Both the position numbers and the translations under genes were made by a program. A DNA stretch of 64,000 nucleotides. Origin: Flavobacteriaceae bacterium. GTDB lineage: Bacteria > Bacteroidota > Bacteroidia > Flavobacteriales > Flavobacteriaceae. This document shows, one piece after another, positions 7,441-19,020 of the stretch. Within the stretch, counting starts at the first letter, position 1. Each line of letters begins with the position of its first letter. The DNA is taken from positions 1-64,000 of the forward strand of contig JALSLK010000013.1 in NCBI GenBank assembly GCA_026988355.1, written 5' to 3'. Below the pieces are notes generated by a model. It did not search any database. It saw only the letters and a program-made list of their open reading frames with translations, and was not told the origin of the DNA.

Positions 7441-8796
7441 TTATTTTCTCTTATTACGTTTATTGTAATTCTTATCTCCTCTAGTTTTTGGCTTTTTATA
7501 TTTTTTTGCCAATTCTCTTCGGTATTTTCCTCCTGCATTTACTTGCGAATTCTTTTCACTTTTTTCATGAAATGCTTCGCCTTTAACAAATCCTATGGTT
7601 GTTTTATGTGGATTATATCCTTCTTTTTCTTGTGGTTGTTCTTCTCTTGTTAATTTTTCTGAAATTATTACTTCTTTTGGAAAAGGCAACTTTGGTATCT
7701 CATAATCCATTAATTTTATGATGGCTTCTCTATATGGTTGTTCGTGTTCTGTTGTAAATAAAATGGATTTCCCTTCTTTTTTTGCTCTTCCTGTTCTTCC
7801 TATTCGATGCATGTAATTTTCTGGAAAATTTGGTGTGTCAAAATTGATTACATGACTTATTTCTTCTATATCCAATCCACGAGCCATTACATCGGTAGAA
7901 ACCAATATTCGATTTTCTCCTTCTGCAAATTGCTTTATAGAGCGTATTCGATAATTCTGTGTTTTGTTAGAATGTATAATACATAATGTATCATTATACA
8001 TTTCATCTAACACTTCAAACAATAAATCTGCTCTTCGTTTATTGGAAACAAATACCAAAACTTTACGATACGTTTCTTTATCTTTTAATAAATAAGATAA
8101 TAAATTTGCCTTGGTGTAAAAATTTTCAACATCATAAGTTGTTTGTGCTATATTATTTAATGGCGTTCCACTTACGGCTATCGACACTTTTTTTGGCGCT
8201 ATAAAGTAATCTGTAATCAATGCATCTACATCGTCTGTCATTGTTGCTGAAAACATAATATTTTGCCGCTTCGATGGTAGTATTTCAAAAATATTCATTA
8301 GTTGAAATCGAAATCCTAAATCCAACATAACATCGACTTCATCTATTACTATTTTTTTTATATCGGATGCCTTTAACGCTTTACTTAAGGCTAAATCGTA
8401 TAATCTTCCTGGTGTTGCTACTAGTATATCTTGTCCTTCGGAAATGGCTTTTTTTTGGGTATTTATATTGGTTCCTCCATACACTCCTAATACACGAAGG
8501 TTTATATACTTTGCTAATTTTTCGACCTCTTCTACTACTTGTAACACCAATTCTCTTGTTGGTACTAAAATTAATACTCTAGGGTTTAATTGTTCCGAAT
8601 ATTTTAAACCTCTAATTATTGGTAGTATGTAAGCAAATGTTTTTCCTGTTCCTGTTTGCGCTATTCCTACCATATCGCTTCCAGACATTATTACTGAAAA
8701 TGATTTTTCTTGTATTGGTGTTGGTGTTTTAAAGCCTAAATCATGTAATGCATTTAGCTGTTGCTTGGATAGGTTTAAATCTTCAAAAGTGGACAT
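7441..8796 (-). CDS. DEAD-box ATP-dependent RNA helicase (RhlE-like)
   Basis: RNA helicase of 451 residues, probably acting in ribosome assembly or RNA decay. Visible motifs in order: Q-motif (FKTPTPIQEKSF), I (AQTGTGKT), Ia (PTRELVLQ), Ib (TPGR), II (DEVD), III (SAT), V (DVMARGLD) and VI (HRIGRTGR). Motif II is DEVD rather than the canonical DEAD; the catalytic Asp-Glu pair is retained. The C-terminal tail is strongly basic (KKYKKPKTRGDKNYNKRNKRK), as expected for RNA binding. It has its own promoter box upstream. The exact orthologue (RhlE, CshA or other) cannot be settled by eye. Confidence 0.93.
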   Translation of the reverse strand: MSTFEDLNLSKQQLNALHDLGFKTPTPIQEKSFSVIMSGSDMVGIAQTGTGKTFAYILPIIRGLKYSEQLNPRVLILVPTRELVLQVVEEVEKLAKYINLRVLGVYGGTNINTQKKAISEGQDILVATPGRLYDLALSKALKASDIKKIVIDEVDVMLDLGFRFQLMNIFEILPSKRQNIMFSATMTDDVDALITDYFIAPKKVSIAVSGTPLNNIAQTTYDVENFYTKANLLSYLLKDKETYRKVLVFVSNKRRADLLFEVLDEMYNDTLCIIHSNKTQNYRIRSIKQFAEGENRILVSTDVMARGLDIEEISHVINFDTPNFPENYMHRIGRTGRAKKEGKSILFTTEHEQPYREAIIKLMDYEIPKLPFPKEVIISEKLTREEQPQEKEGYNPHKTTIGFVKGEAFHEKSEKNSQVNAGGKYRRELAKKYKKPKTRGDKNYNKRNKRK

Positions 8797-8810
8797 GAAT
8801 TATTTTTTGG

Positions 8811-8818
8811 CAAAGGTA
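8811..8818 (-). promoter_or_regulatory. -7 promoter element of the helicase gene (TACCTTTG)
   Basis: Exact TAnnTTTG on the minus strand, 14 bp before the helicase start codon. No -33 TTG is evident at 19-bp spacing. Confidence 0.55.
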
Positions 8819-8923
8819 AGTAAAATGTTTTCAGATAAATTAAAATTTGTTTTTTTAATTATACAAATACAAACTCGTTATTAACGAATATAAAATAGAA
8901 TTCATTTAAGCTATTTTTTTTAT

Positions 8924-8931
8924 TATTTTTG
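8924..8931 (+). promoter_or_regulatory. -7 promoter element of the small membrane protein gene (TATTTTTG)
   Basis: Exact TAnnTTTG, 20 bp before the ATG at 8952. It supports the small plus-strand ORF over the overlapping minus-strand one. Confidence 0.5.
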
Positions 8932-8951
8932 GAAAACAAAATTATATCGTA

Positions 8952-9185
8952 ATGAAAAAATTTAAAAGAGTAATTATACAAAGCATAAGTCTGTTTTTTT
9001 TACTCTTTATCGGAATTGTTTTTTGGCTTTTAAATTTAAACCTAACTGAATCTGCTGTTGGTAAAAGAATACAAATTGTTTTTTCTTTTTTATCTGGTTT
9101 TAAAATAGTACTTATTTCTTCTATTATTATTACAATAGCGAATACAAAAAACACAAAAAGCAATCTACTTTTGTTAGGTTTTTAG
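8952..9185 (+). CDS. Small hypothetical membrane protein, 77 aa
   Basis: No family is recognised. Two hydrophobic segments (about residues 10-30 and 44-64) separated by a short polar loop suggest an inner-membrane protein. A TAnnTTTG box just upstream and an ATG followed by a typical MKKF start support expression. The minus-strand ORF over the same bases has no such support. It precedes the two-component pair on the same strand, but that pair has its own promoter box, so co-regulation is not implied. Confidence 0.5.
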   Translation: MKKFKRVIIQSISLFFLLFIGIVFWLLNLNLTESAVGKRIQIVFSFLSGFKIVLISSIIITIANTKNTKSNLLLLGF

Positions 9186-9250
9186 CTTTTTTTACCTATT
9201 ACTATAACATGTAATCATCATTATATTTATTTTATAAATTAAGAATAGAA

Positions 9251-9258
9251 TATATTTG
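9251..9258 (+). promoter_or_regulatory. -7 promoter element of the two-component operon (TATATTTG)
   Basis: Exact TAnnTTTG, 23 bp before the histidine kinase ATG at 9282. Confidence 0.6.
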
Positions 9259-9281
9259 CGGTTAAATAGTCTTTACAAAAT

Positions 9282-11006
9282 ATGAAACACTACTTCTTTA
9301 TATTATCTTTATTTCTTATTTTTTGTAATGGTTGTAATGAAATGGATAATAAATTGGACAAGTTATCTGACGATGCTTTTATCAATATAATAGCCAACAA
9401 TAAAAATTCTTCGAAAGGAATTGCTAAAATAGATAGCTTACTTGATAATAATATATTTTCCAATCATAAATTGGCGTTGCTTTATTATAATAAAGCTGCA
9501 TATTTATTATACTCTAGAGAGTATATTAGTTCTATCGCACATCTCAATAAATCCCTATCTATTTTTAAAGATGAAAATAATAAAAAGTTTATTGGTAAAA
9601 CATATAATGTATTGGCAAGTGCAAACATTAATTTAAACAGAGAAAAAACTGCCTTAAAACAAATAAACTTAGCCTTATCCTTTTTTAAAAAAATTGACAA
9701 CAAATACGAAGAAGCTGTTACTCTCGATGCTCTTGCAAGAATTAATTATCGCAATGGAGACTATAAAAAATCACTTGCTATTTTAAAAAAATCGCTAAAA
9801 CTATATATTGAAATTGACGATACTAAAAAAATTTTTGCGACGTATGGTAATATTGGCTCCATTTATAGAAAAATTAAAGATTATAAAAATGCGGTGTATT
9901 ATTATAAAATAGCCATAAAATTTAATGAGGAATATGATTTTTTAAATTCCAATCCATTACAAGATTTAGGACTTATTTATTTAGAAACTGGCGCTCCCGA
10001 AAAATGCATTGATTTACATATAAAATCCATTCAAATTCAAAATAAAACTGGACATTTGGCCATACAGAAGCAAATCTATGATGTACTTATTGATTCTATT
10101 AAAGGCAAACAACTTAAGCCTAGTGTTGTGATTGGAACCTATTTTAATAATTTACCTAATTATATACTAAAACGAGATTCTGTAATTAAATTGATTGAAA
10201 AATCTAAAGTAGAAAGTAGAATTAAACTGATTGAAGAACAATACAAACTACAAATAAAAAAAAATGAATTAAATCAAGAATTAGAATTAAACAGACGAAA
10301 TAAGTTATTTTTTGTTATTATTATAGGATTACTTTTATTTATTGGATTGTTTTTATTACAGCGCAATAGAAACAAACAACTACAACTAAATCACGAAAAA
10401 TTAATGTTAGAACAAAAAGTTTTACGTACACAAATGAATCCTCATTTTATTTTTAATGCTTTGACTTCTATTCAAAAGACTATTTTTGATAATGACCCTT
10501 TAAAATCGGCTACTTATCTTTCTAAATTCGCAAAATTAATTCGGCAAAATTTTGAATTTGTTAGCAAAAAAGAAATTCTGCTATCCGACGATTTAGATGC
10601 TTTAAAAAATTATATTGATACGCAACTATTGCGCTTTGATAATAAATTTTCGTATCAAATAATAATTGCAGATACGATTAATCCTTCGCAAGTTTACATT
10701 CCTCCAATGCTTCTACAACCATTTATTGAAAATGCGATTGAACATGGTCTTAAACCAAAAACGAATAAAGGTTTATTAGGTATAGAAATTTCAAAAAAAG
10801 GAAATCTATATCAATTTGTTATTACCGATAATGGTATTGGCTATAATAAAGATAAGGAGAATCAAAAAAGAGAACATTCGTTAGATGTTTTTCTAAAACG
10901 ATTAAAATTAAGAAATTTGGATGAGGAAAAATATTTCTCTATTGAGGCACAAAAAGATAATAAAGGAACTATTGTTAGTTTCTGTTTAAAACTAAAATCA
11001 TGGTAA
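9282..11006 (+). CDS. TPR-containing sensor histidine kinase (LytS/YehU type)
   Basis: 574-residue membrane sensor kinase. An N-terminal signal ends near Cys18, a possible lipobox (CNGC). TPR helices (about 60-290) make a periplasmic protein-binding sensor region. A coiled segment and one membrane helix (about 340-360) follow. The His_kinase domain begins at LRTQMNPHFIFNALTS (phospho-acceptor His), followed by the ATPase N-box FIENAIEHGL and G-box TDNGIGYN. Its stop overlaps the start of the LytTR regulator by 7 bp (ATGGTAA), so the two are translationally coupled and form a cognate pair. The signal and target genes are unknown. Confidence 0.92.
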   Translation: MKHYFFILSLFLIFCNGCNEMDNKLDKLSDDAFINIIANNKNSSKGIAKIDSLLDNNIFSNHKLALLYYNKAAYLLYSREYISSIAHLNKSLSIFKDENNKKFIGKTYNVLASANINLNREKTALKQINLALSFFKKIDNKYEEAVTLDALARINYRNGDYKKSLAILKKSLKLYIEIDDTKKIFATYGNIGSIYRKIKDYKNAVYYYKIAIKFNEEYDFLNSNPLQDLGLIYLETGAPEKCIDLHIKSIQIQNKTGHLAIQKQIYDVLIDSIKGKQLKPSVVIGTYFNNLPNYILKRDSVIKLIEKSKVESRIKLIEEQYKLQIKKNELNQELELNRRNKLFFVIIIGLLLFIGLFLLQRNRNKQLQLNHEKLMLEQKVLRTQMNPHFIFNALTSIQKTIFDNDPLKSATYLSKFAKLIRQNFEFVSKKEILLSDDLDALKNYIDTQLLRFDNKFSYQIIIADTINPSQVYIPPMLLQPFIENAIEHGLKPKTNKGLLGIEISKKGNLYQFVITDNGIGYNKDKENQKREHSLDVFLKRLKLRNLDEEKYFSIEAQKDNKGTIVSFCLKLKSW

Positions 11007-11719
11007 AGATAGCTATTATTGATGACGAAAAAAACGTACGAATCGTTATAAAAAAAATGCTTCATCTATTATTTCTAGATTGTAAAATTGTAGCCGAAGC
11101 TGCTTCCATTAAAGATGCTCTACACTGTATTTCGCAATCTAAACCAGACATTGTTCTCTTAGATATTGAGTTAGAAGATGGTACTGGCTTTTCTTTATTA
11201 AAACAATTACCAAATCTTGATTTTAAATTAATTTTTATTACTGCTTTTAATCAATATGCTATTAATGCTTTTAAAGTAAATGCTTTAGATTATATTTTAA
11301 AACCTATTGAACCTTCCGAATTAGAACTTGCTATTAATAAAGCTAAAGAATTAATTTCTTCTGAGGATCTTTTAAAGAAACAGCTAGGTAATTTAGATAA
11401 CTTTGAGCATTCGACTATTGTTATTAAAACTACGGAAGCTACTCATTTTATAAATATTAATGATATCTTATATTGCAAAGCTGATGGTTCTTATACGTAT
11501 GTTTTCACTAAAAATCAAACTATTTTTACTTCAAAAAATTTAAAATATTTCGAAGATTTATTATCCAATCAAGTTTTTATTAGAACACATCAATCTTATT
11601 TAGTTAATAAAACAGAAATTTTATCTATTAAAGATAAAACTATTCTTTTAAAGAGTAATACTGAAATTCCTATCTCTGTAAGAAGAAAGGCACAGATAAC
11701 TTCCATTTTTAATGCTTAG
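11000..11719 (+). CDS. LytTR-family response regulator
   Basis: DNA-binding response regulator of 239 residues. The receiver domain (about 1-120) shows the acidic pocket IIDDEKN, the phosphorylation site in VLLDIELEDG and the conserved Lys in YILKPIEP. The C-terminal LytTR domain (about 140-239) has ILYCKADGSYTYVF and a basic end. Its start overlaps the upstream histidine kinase stop by 7 bp, making it the partner regulator. Members of this family commonly activate a few membrane or secretion genes, but no target site was identified here. Confidence 0.94.
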   Translation: MVKIAIIDDEKNVRIVIKKMLHLLFLDCKIVAEAASIKDALHCISQSKPDIVLLDIELEDGTGFSLLKQLPNLDFKLIFITAFNQYAINAFKVNALDYILKPIEPSELELAINKAKELISSEDLLKKQLGNLDNFEHSTIVIKTTEATHFININDILYCKADGSYTYVFTKNQTIFTSKNLKYFEDLLSNQVFIRTHQSYLVNKTEILSIKDKTILLKSNTEIPISVRRKAQITSIFNA

Positions 11720-11751
11720 TATCTTTTATTTAAAAAATGGATTATAACAAA

Positions 11752-12510
11752 CTATCGTGTAAAAACAAATTCTGTATTGGTCGACAAACTTAAATCAAAG
11801 GCATAATTCCCATAATTAAATCCTTTTAAATCTTCTTTTTTTTCGATATCATTATCTATAATATATCTAACCATCATACCTCGAGCTTTCTTTGCAAAAA
11901 ATGCAATTATTTTTAAACTTCCATTTTTATAATCTTTAAAAATTGGTGTGATTACTGGTACTTTTAGCAATTTTGGTTTTACAACCTTAAAATATTCATT
12001 ACTTGCCAAATTAACAAAAATCTCATCTTTTTTTAGTTCTTTATTCAATTTTTGTGTAACGGTTTCGTCCCAAAATTGATATAGATTTTTTGTGGTATCT
12101 ACTTGTAATTTGGTTCCCATTTCTAAACGATATGCTTGCATTAAATCTAAGGGCCTTAAAATACCATATTGCCCTGATAGCATTCGCAATTTTTCTTGTA
12201 ACTGCGGTATTTTTTCTTTGGGAATTGTATAGGCATCCAATCCTTCATAAACGGTTCCTTTAAATGCATAAATTGCTTGTCTTGCATTTTTTTTAGTAAA
12301 TGGCAGTTGCCATTCTTGATTTCGTTGCCAATTCAAATTTGCCAATTTATCCGATATTTTCATTAGTTTAGACAAATCTGTTGGCGATTTCGTTTTTAAA
12401 ACTGCATTTAGTAGTGCTGCTTGTTTTAAAAAAGCACATTTTGTATATTCGTTTATTGGAATTTCTGTTGTAAAATCTAAGGACTTTGCTGGTGATATTA
12501 CTATTTTCAT
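11752..12510 (-). CDS. yaaA: Peroxide stress protein YaaA (DUF328)
   Basis: 252 residues, full length for the family. It begins with the signature MKIVISPAKSLDF and carries the conserved GxYGILRPLDLMQAYRLEMG block around residues 110-130. YaaA lowers free intracellular iron and limits DNA damage during hydrogen peroxide stress in Escherichia coli; it has DNA-binding activity. The protein is cytoplasmic with no signal. It lies convergent to the response regulator and on the same strand as ligA, separated by about 120 bp. Confidence 0.92.
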   Translation of the reverse strand: MKIVISPAKSLDFTTEIPINEYTKCAFLKQAALLNAVLKTKSPTDLSKLMKISDKLANLNWQRNQEWQLPFTKKNARQAIYAFKGTVYEGLDAYTIPKEKIPQLQEKLRMLSGQYGILRPLDLMQAYRLEMGTKLQVDTTKNLYQFWDETVTQKLNKELKKDEIFVNLASNEYFKVVKPKLLKVPVITPIFKDYKNGSLKIIAFFAKKARGMMVRYIIDNDIEKKEDLKGFNYGNYAFDLSLSTNTEFVFTR

Positions 12511-12630
12511 TTAAATTGTTATTTTTAATTCTACATTGCAATGTTACTTTGTTTTCCTCTATATATTTCATGCAAAGTGGCAAGTTATGTAAAGCATTTT
12601 TAATATACTATTACTAATTTAGGAACAATC

Positions 12631-16217
<3,587 letters not shown>

Positions 16218-16342
16218 ACACTAGATATTTATGCAAAGAAACGATTATTTTTTGTTAATTATTTGATAAAAATTTAATTTGTTTTCCTCTTTAATTCGAT
16301 AATTAATAAAATTATTTCTTGTTATTTACTCTCCAAAAAAGA

Positions 16343-17026
16343 TTAACTAATTGCCATAACTGCAATACTAACTTTTATATTTTTTGTCTTATTAAGTTCA
16401 TTACAACAAGCCTCGATTGTAGCTCCTGTTGTAATTATGTCATCTATTAATAAGATGTGTTTATTCTCAAATAGAAGTACGTTTTCCAAATAAAATAATT
16501 CGATAACATTATTCCATCTATCCATTCTTCCTTTATTTGTTTGTGTTTTATTTGCTTTTTTTCGGCTTAAAACATTTTCTAAATATGGCACTTCTAATAC
16601 ATCCGCAAGTTGTTTACCAAATTTCGTTACTTGGTTATAACCTCGTTCTTTTAAGCGTTTACTGTGTAATGGAACTGGTATAATATAATCAATTTCATTA
16701 AACTGATTACTTTCTTTCATTTCTGCGCCTAACCAATTACCAATAAAAGTTCCTATTTTTTGTTGGTTTCTATATTTAAGATGGTGTATTAAATTTTGAA
16801 CAATTCCTTTTTTCTGATAAAATAGTAAAGCTGTAGCATTCTCTATTGCAACTCTTCCATAAAATACTTTTAAAACGGAGGTGTCTTTTGTAAGTGTGTA
16901 ATTTGTTACTGGCAAGTTATGTAGACAATAAGTACAAATTACTTTTTCTTGATTTGTCAATACATTTTCACAACAGAAACAAATATTTGGGAAAAAAATT
17001 TGGCTGATACCCTTAAAAATATGCAT
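16343..17026 (-). CDS. ComF family phosphoribosyltransferase-like protein
   Basis: 227 residues. An N-terminal zinc-binding double motif (CFCCENVL... CTYCLHNL, about 17-40) precedes a type I phosphoribosyltransferase domain with the PRPP loop HILLIDDIITTGATI (about 190-205). ComF is required for DNA uptake in Bacillus and Haemophilus. In non-competent bacteria its role is unclear. No other competence genes are in the window apart from general helicases. The start codon is followed by a plausible short helix and the length is normal. Confidence 0.92.
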   Translation of the reverse strand: MHIFKGISQIFFPNICFCCENVLTNQEKVICTYCLHNLPVTNYTLTKDTSVLKVFYGRVAIENATALLFYQKKGIVQNLIHHLKYRNQQKIGTFIGNWLGAEMKESNQFNEIDYIIPVPLHSKRLKERGYNQVTKFGKQLADVLEVPYLENVLSRKKANKTQTNKGRMDRWNNVIELFYLENVLLFENKHILLIDDIITTGATIEACCNELNKTKNIKVSIAVMAIS

Positions 17027-17090
17027 ATTTGCTAAACCTATTTTTTAATAGGTATAAAAATACGAATTATTATTCTTAACTTAAACAAAA

Positions 17091-17654
17091 TTGCAAACAA
17101 AAAAAGCATTTTTTAAAGAAGCTATTAAAAATTTTAAGACTGCTGGTACAATAACTCCTAGTTCTCGATTTTTGATAAAAAAAATGCTGCATAGCATTGA
17201 TTTTAATACCGCTAAAGTAATTGTCGAATACGGTCCTGGAAATGGCATTATTACACATCAAATTTTAAATAAAATGCAAAGCGATTGTGTCTTAATCTGT
17301 TTTGAAATAAATACACATTTTTACAAACACCTTAAAGAAATTAATGATGGTAGATTAATCGTTTTAAAATCTTCGGCAGAAAATATTCTTATCGAATTAA
17401 AAAAATTAAACATTAATTTTGCAGATTATTTTATTTCTAGTTTGCCACTTACGATGCTTCCAAAATTAGTTTCACAAAATATTTTAGTAAAATCTAAACA
17501 TGCATTGAGAACAAATGGACAATTTATACAATATCAATATTCTTTGCGTTTTTACCGTAAATTTAAACAAATTTTCAATAAAAATAATGTTTCTTTAAAT
17601 TTTGAACTAGCAAATATTCCTCCTGCATTTATTTATAAATGTATAAAAAAATAA
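17091..17654 (+). CDS. SAM-dependent methyltransferase, phospholipid/rRNA dimethylase-like (TTG start)
   Basis: 187 residues. The Rossmann motif VEYGPGNGIITHQIL (SAM binding) lies at about 38-52, and the family helix FKTAGTITPSSRFLIKKM lies before it, as in phosphatidylethanolamine N-methyltransferase-like proteins. The reading frame is open upstream only as far as a stop 7 bp before TTG, and the conserved N-terminal block would be lost with the first internal ATG, so TTG at 17091 is the credible start. The substrate (lipid or other) is not determined. Confidence 0.8.
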   Translation: MQTKKAFFKEAIKNFKTAGTITPSSRFLIKKMLHSIDFNTAKVIVEYGPGNGIITHQILNKMQSDCVLICFEINTHFYKHLKEINDGRLIVLKSSAENILIELKKLNINFADYFISSLPLTMLPKLVSQNILVKSKHALRTNGQFIQYQYSLRFYRKFKQIFNKNNVSLNFELANIPPAFIYKCIKK

Positions 17655-17701
17655 TATATTTGTCTTTTGTATCTATCAACTAATAATTAAATTTTCAAAT
17701 C

Positions 17702-18598
17702 ATGTCCAACGACAATAAAAAAATAATCATTGTTATCTTATCTATAGTAATCGTAGGTCTTGTAATTTATAGCTATTTAAACAACGAACAATATCAAGAA
17801 ACGAAGCAAACTTTGGTTATTGAGAAAGAAACAATACTCGAAAATTTAACAAAAATAGAAGACCAATACAATTCTGCAATTGCACAAAATACTACGCTAT
17901 CGGAAGAATTAGAAATCCAAAAAAATAGTATTATTAGCTTTAAAGATTCTTTAAAAAGTCTTAAAAATACAAATTGGAAACTAATCAAATTTTATAAAAC
18001 TAAAATAAAAGGTTTAAATAAGATTTCTAAGAAATTATTATATCTAAACGATTCTATAGTAAAAAGAAACGAATTATTAAATCAAGAAAATCAAGATTTA
18101 CACGAAGATAAACAGGTATTAGAAACCGATTTAGAAAAACAAACCACTTATAATGATACCTTAGTTAAACAAAATTTAGATTTAGCAAAAAAAGTTGCTA
18201 TTGGCGAAATTGTAAAAGTTAGTAATTTTAAAGTTACTACTTTTAGAGAACGCAGTGGCGGAAAGTACAAAGAAAGCACAAGAGCAAGAAGGGTAGATCT
18301 TTTTAAAACAAGTTTGTTATTAAATGAAAATCCTATTGCTAAAGAAAAAGATATTGTAACACATGTTGTAATTAAGAAACCAGATGGTAATTTATTAATT
18401 TCAAAAGGTATATTTACCACAGAGAATGGTGATCGTGTTACATTTTCGGAAGAAAGTATTATTCCGTATAACAAATCTGCAATGGTTGGCGAAATTATTG
18501 TAAATACAAATGGAAAAAAATTAGAAAAAGGCATTTATACCATTGATTTTTATACCGATGGTGTAAAAGTTGGCTCTGTGGAGAAGGTACTTAAATAA
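17702..18598 (+). CDS. Hypothetical membrane-anchored coiled-coil protein, 298 aa
   Basis: A single N-terminal membrane helix (about 8-24) is followed by a long coiled coil (about 28-165) and a compact beta-rich C-terminal domain (about 170-298; FRERSGGKYKESTRARRVDLFK). Similar flavobacterial proteins have been labelled ParA-like by automatic annotation, but there is no Walker motif here, so that name is not supported. It probably projects into the periplasm. The next gene is also a small single-helix protein, suggesting a pair. Confidence 0.8.
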   Translation: MSNDNKKIIIVILSIVIVGLVIYSYLNNEQYQETKQTLVIEKETILENLTKIEDQYNSAIAQNTTLSEELEIQKNSIISFKDSLKSLKNTNWKLIKFYKTKIKGLNKISKKLLYLNDSIVKRNELLNQENQDLHEDKQVLETDLEKQTTYNDTLVKQNLDLAKKVAIGEIVKVSNFKVTTFRERSGGKYKESTRARRVDLFKTSLLLNENPIAKEKDIVTHVVIKKPDGNLLISKGIFTTENGDRVTFSEESIIPYNKSAMVGEIIVNTNGKKLEKGIYTIDFYTDGVKVGSVEKVLK

Positions 18599-18657
18599 AT
18601 TATAAAACTTCATGCTTTGATGCCAATAATTATTTTAAGGATAAACAATTTAGAATC

Positions 18658-18933
18658 ATGAAAGAAAAACAATTAAAAAAAGAGGTATTAACGATTAATA
18701 GGAAATTAATTTTTCCATTAATTTTCTTATTGGCTGCTCTATTTTCTCTTATTTATATATTCAAATTAAAACAAGATTTAAAGAATAACATACAATTGTT
18801 AGAAGAACAAAAGAAAGAGGAAATTGATTACAATAAAAATGCTATTTTTAAAGATATAGAAGACGAGGTTCCAGATAGCGAGTTACAAAACTTTGAAGAA
18901 TTTAAAGATGTTCCTGAAGATAGTATTCAATAA
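18658..18933 (+). CDS. Small hypothetical single-pass membrane protein, 91 aa
   Basis: One membrane helix (about 17-36) is followed by an acidic tail (EDEVPDSELQNFEEF). No family is recognised. It follows the coiled-coil gene by 60 bp on the same strand and precedes glyS, which has its own promoter box. Its charge pattern (basic N-terminus, acidic C-terminus) suggests the tail faces the periplasm. Confidence 0.65.
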   Translation: MKEKQLKKEVLTINRKLIFPLIFLLAALFSLIYIFKLKQDLKNNIQLLEEQKKEEIDYNKNAIFKDIEDEVPDSELQNFEEFKDVPEDSIQ

Positions 18934-19008
18934 TTACACTCCAAATTCAAATTGCATTACTTTTCAAATAAATATTTATTAATTATTCTGTAATTGTATA
19001 GTATTTTC

Positions 19009-19016
19009 TATTTTTG
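19009..19016 (+). promoter_or_regulatory. -7 promoter element abutting the glyS start (TATTTTTG)
   Basis: Exact TAnnTTTG with only 4 nt between its G and the ATG at 19021. This supports 19021 rather than the ORF-track start at 18994, and predicts a leaderless or nearly leaderless mRNA. Confidence 0.6.
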
Positions 19017-19020
19017 CCAA

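Noticed and set aside
8942-9163. Minus-strand ORF of 73 aa overlapping the small membrane protein
   Set aside because: The plus-strand ORF has a TAnnTTTG box and a typical start; the antisense frame has neither.
17702-18598. ParA-like partition protein
   Set aside because: No Walker A or other ATPase motif; the sequence is a membrane-anchored coiled coil.
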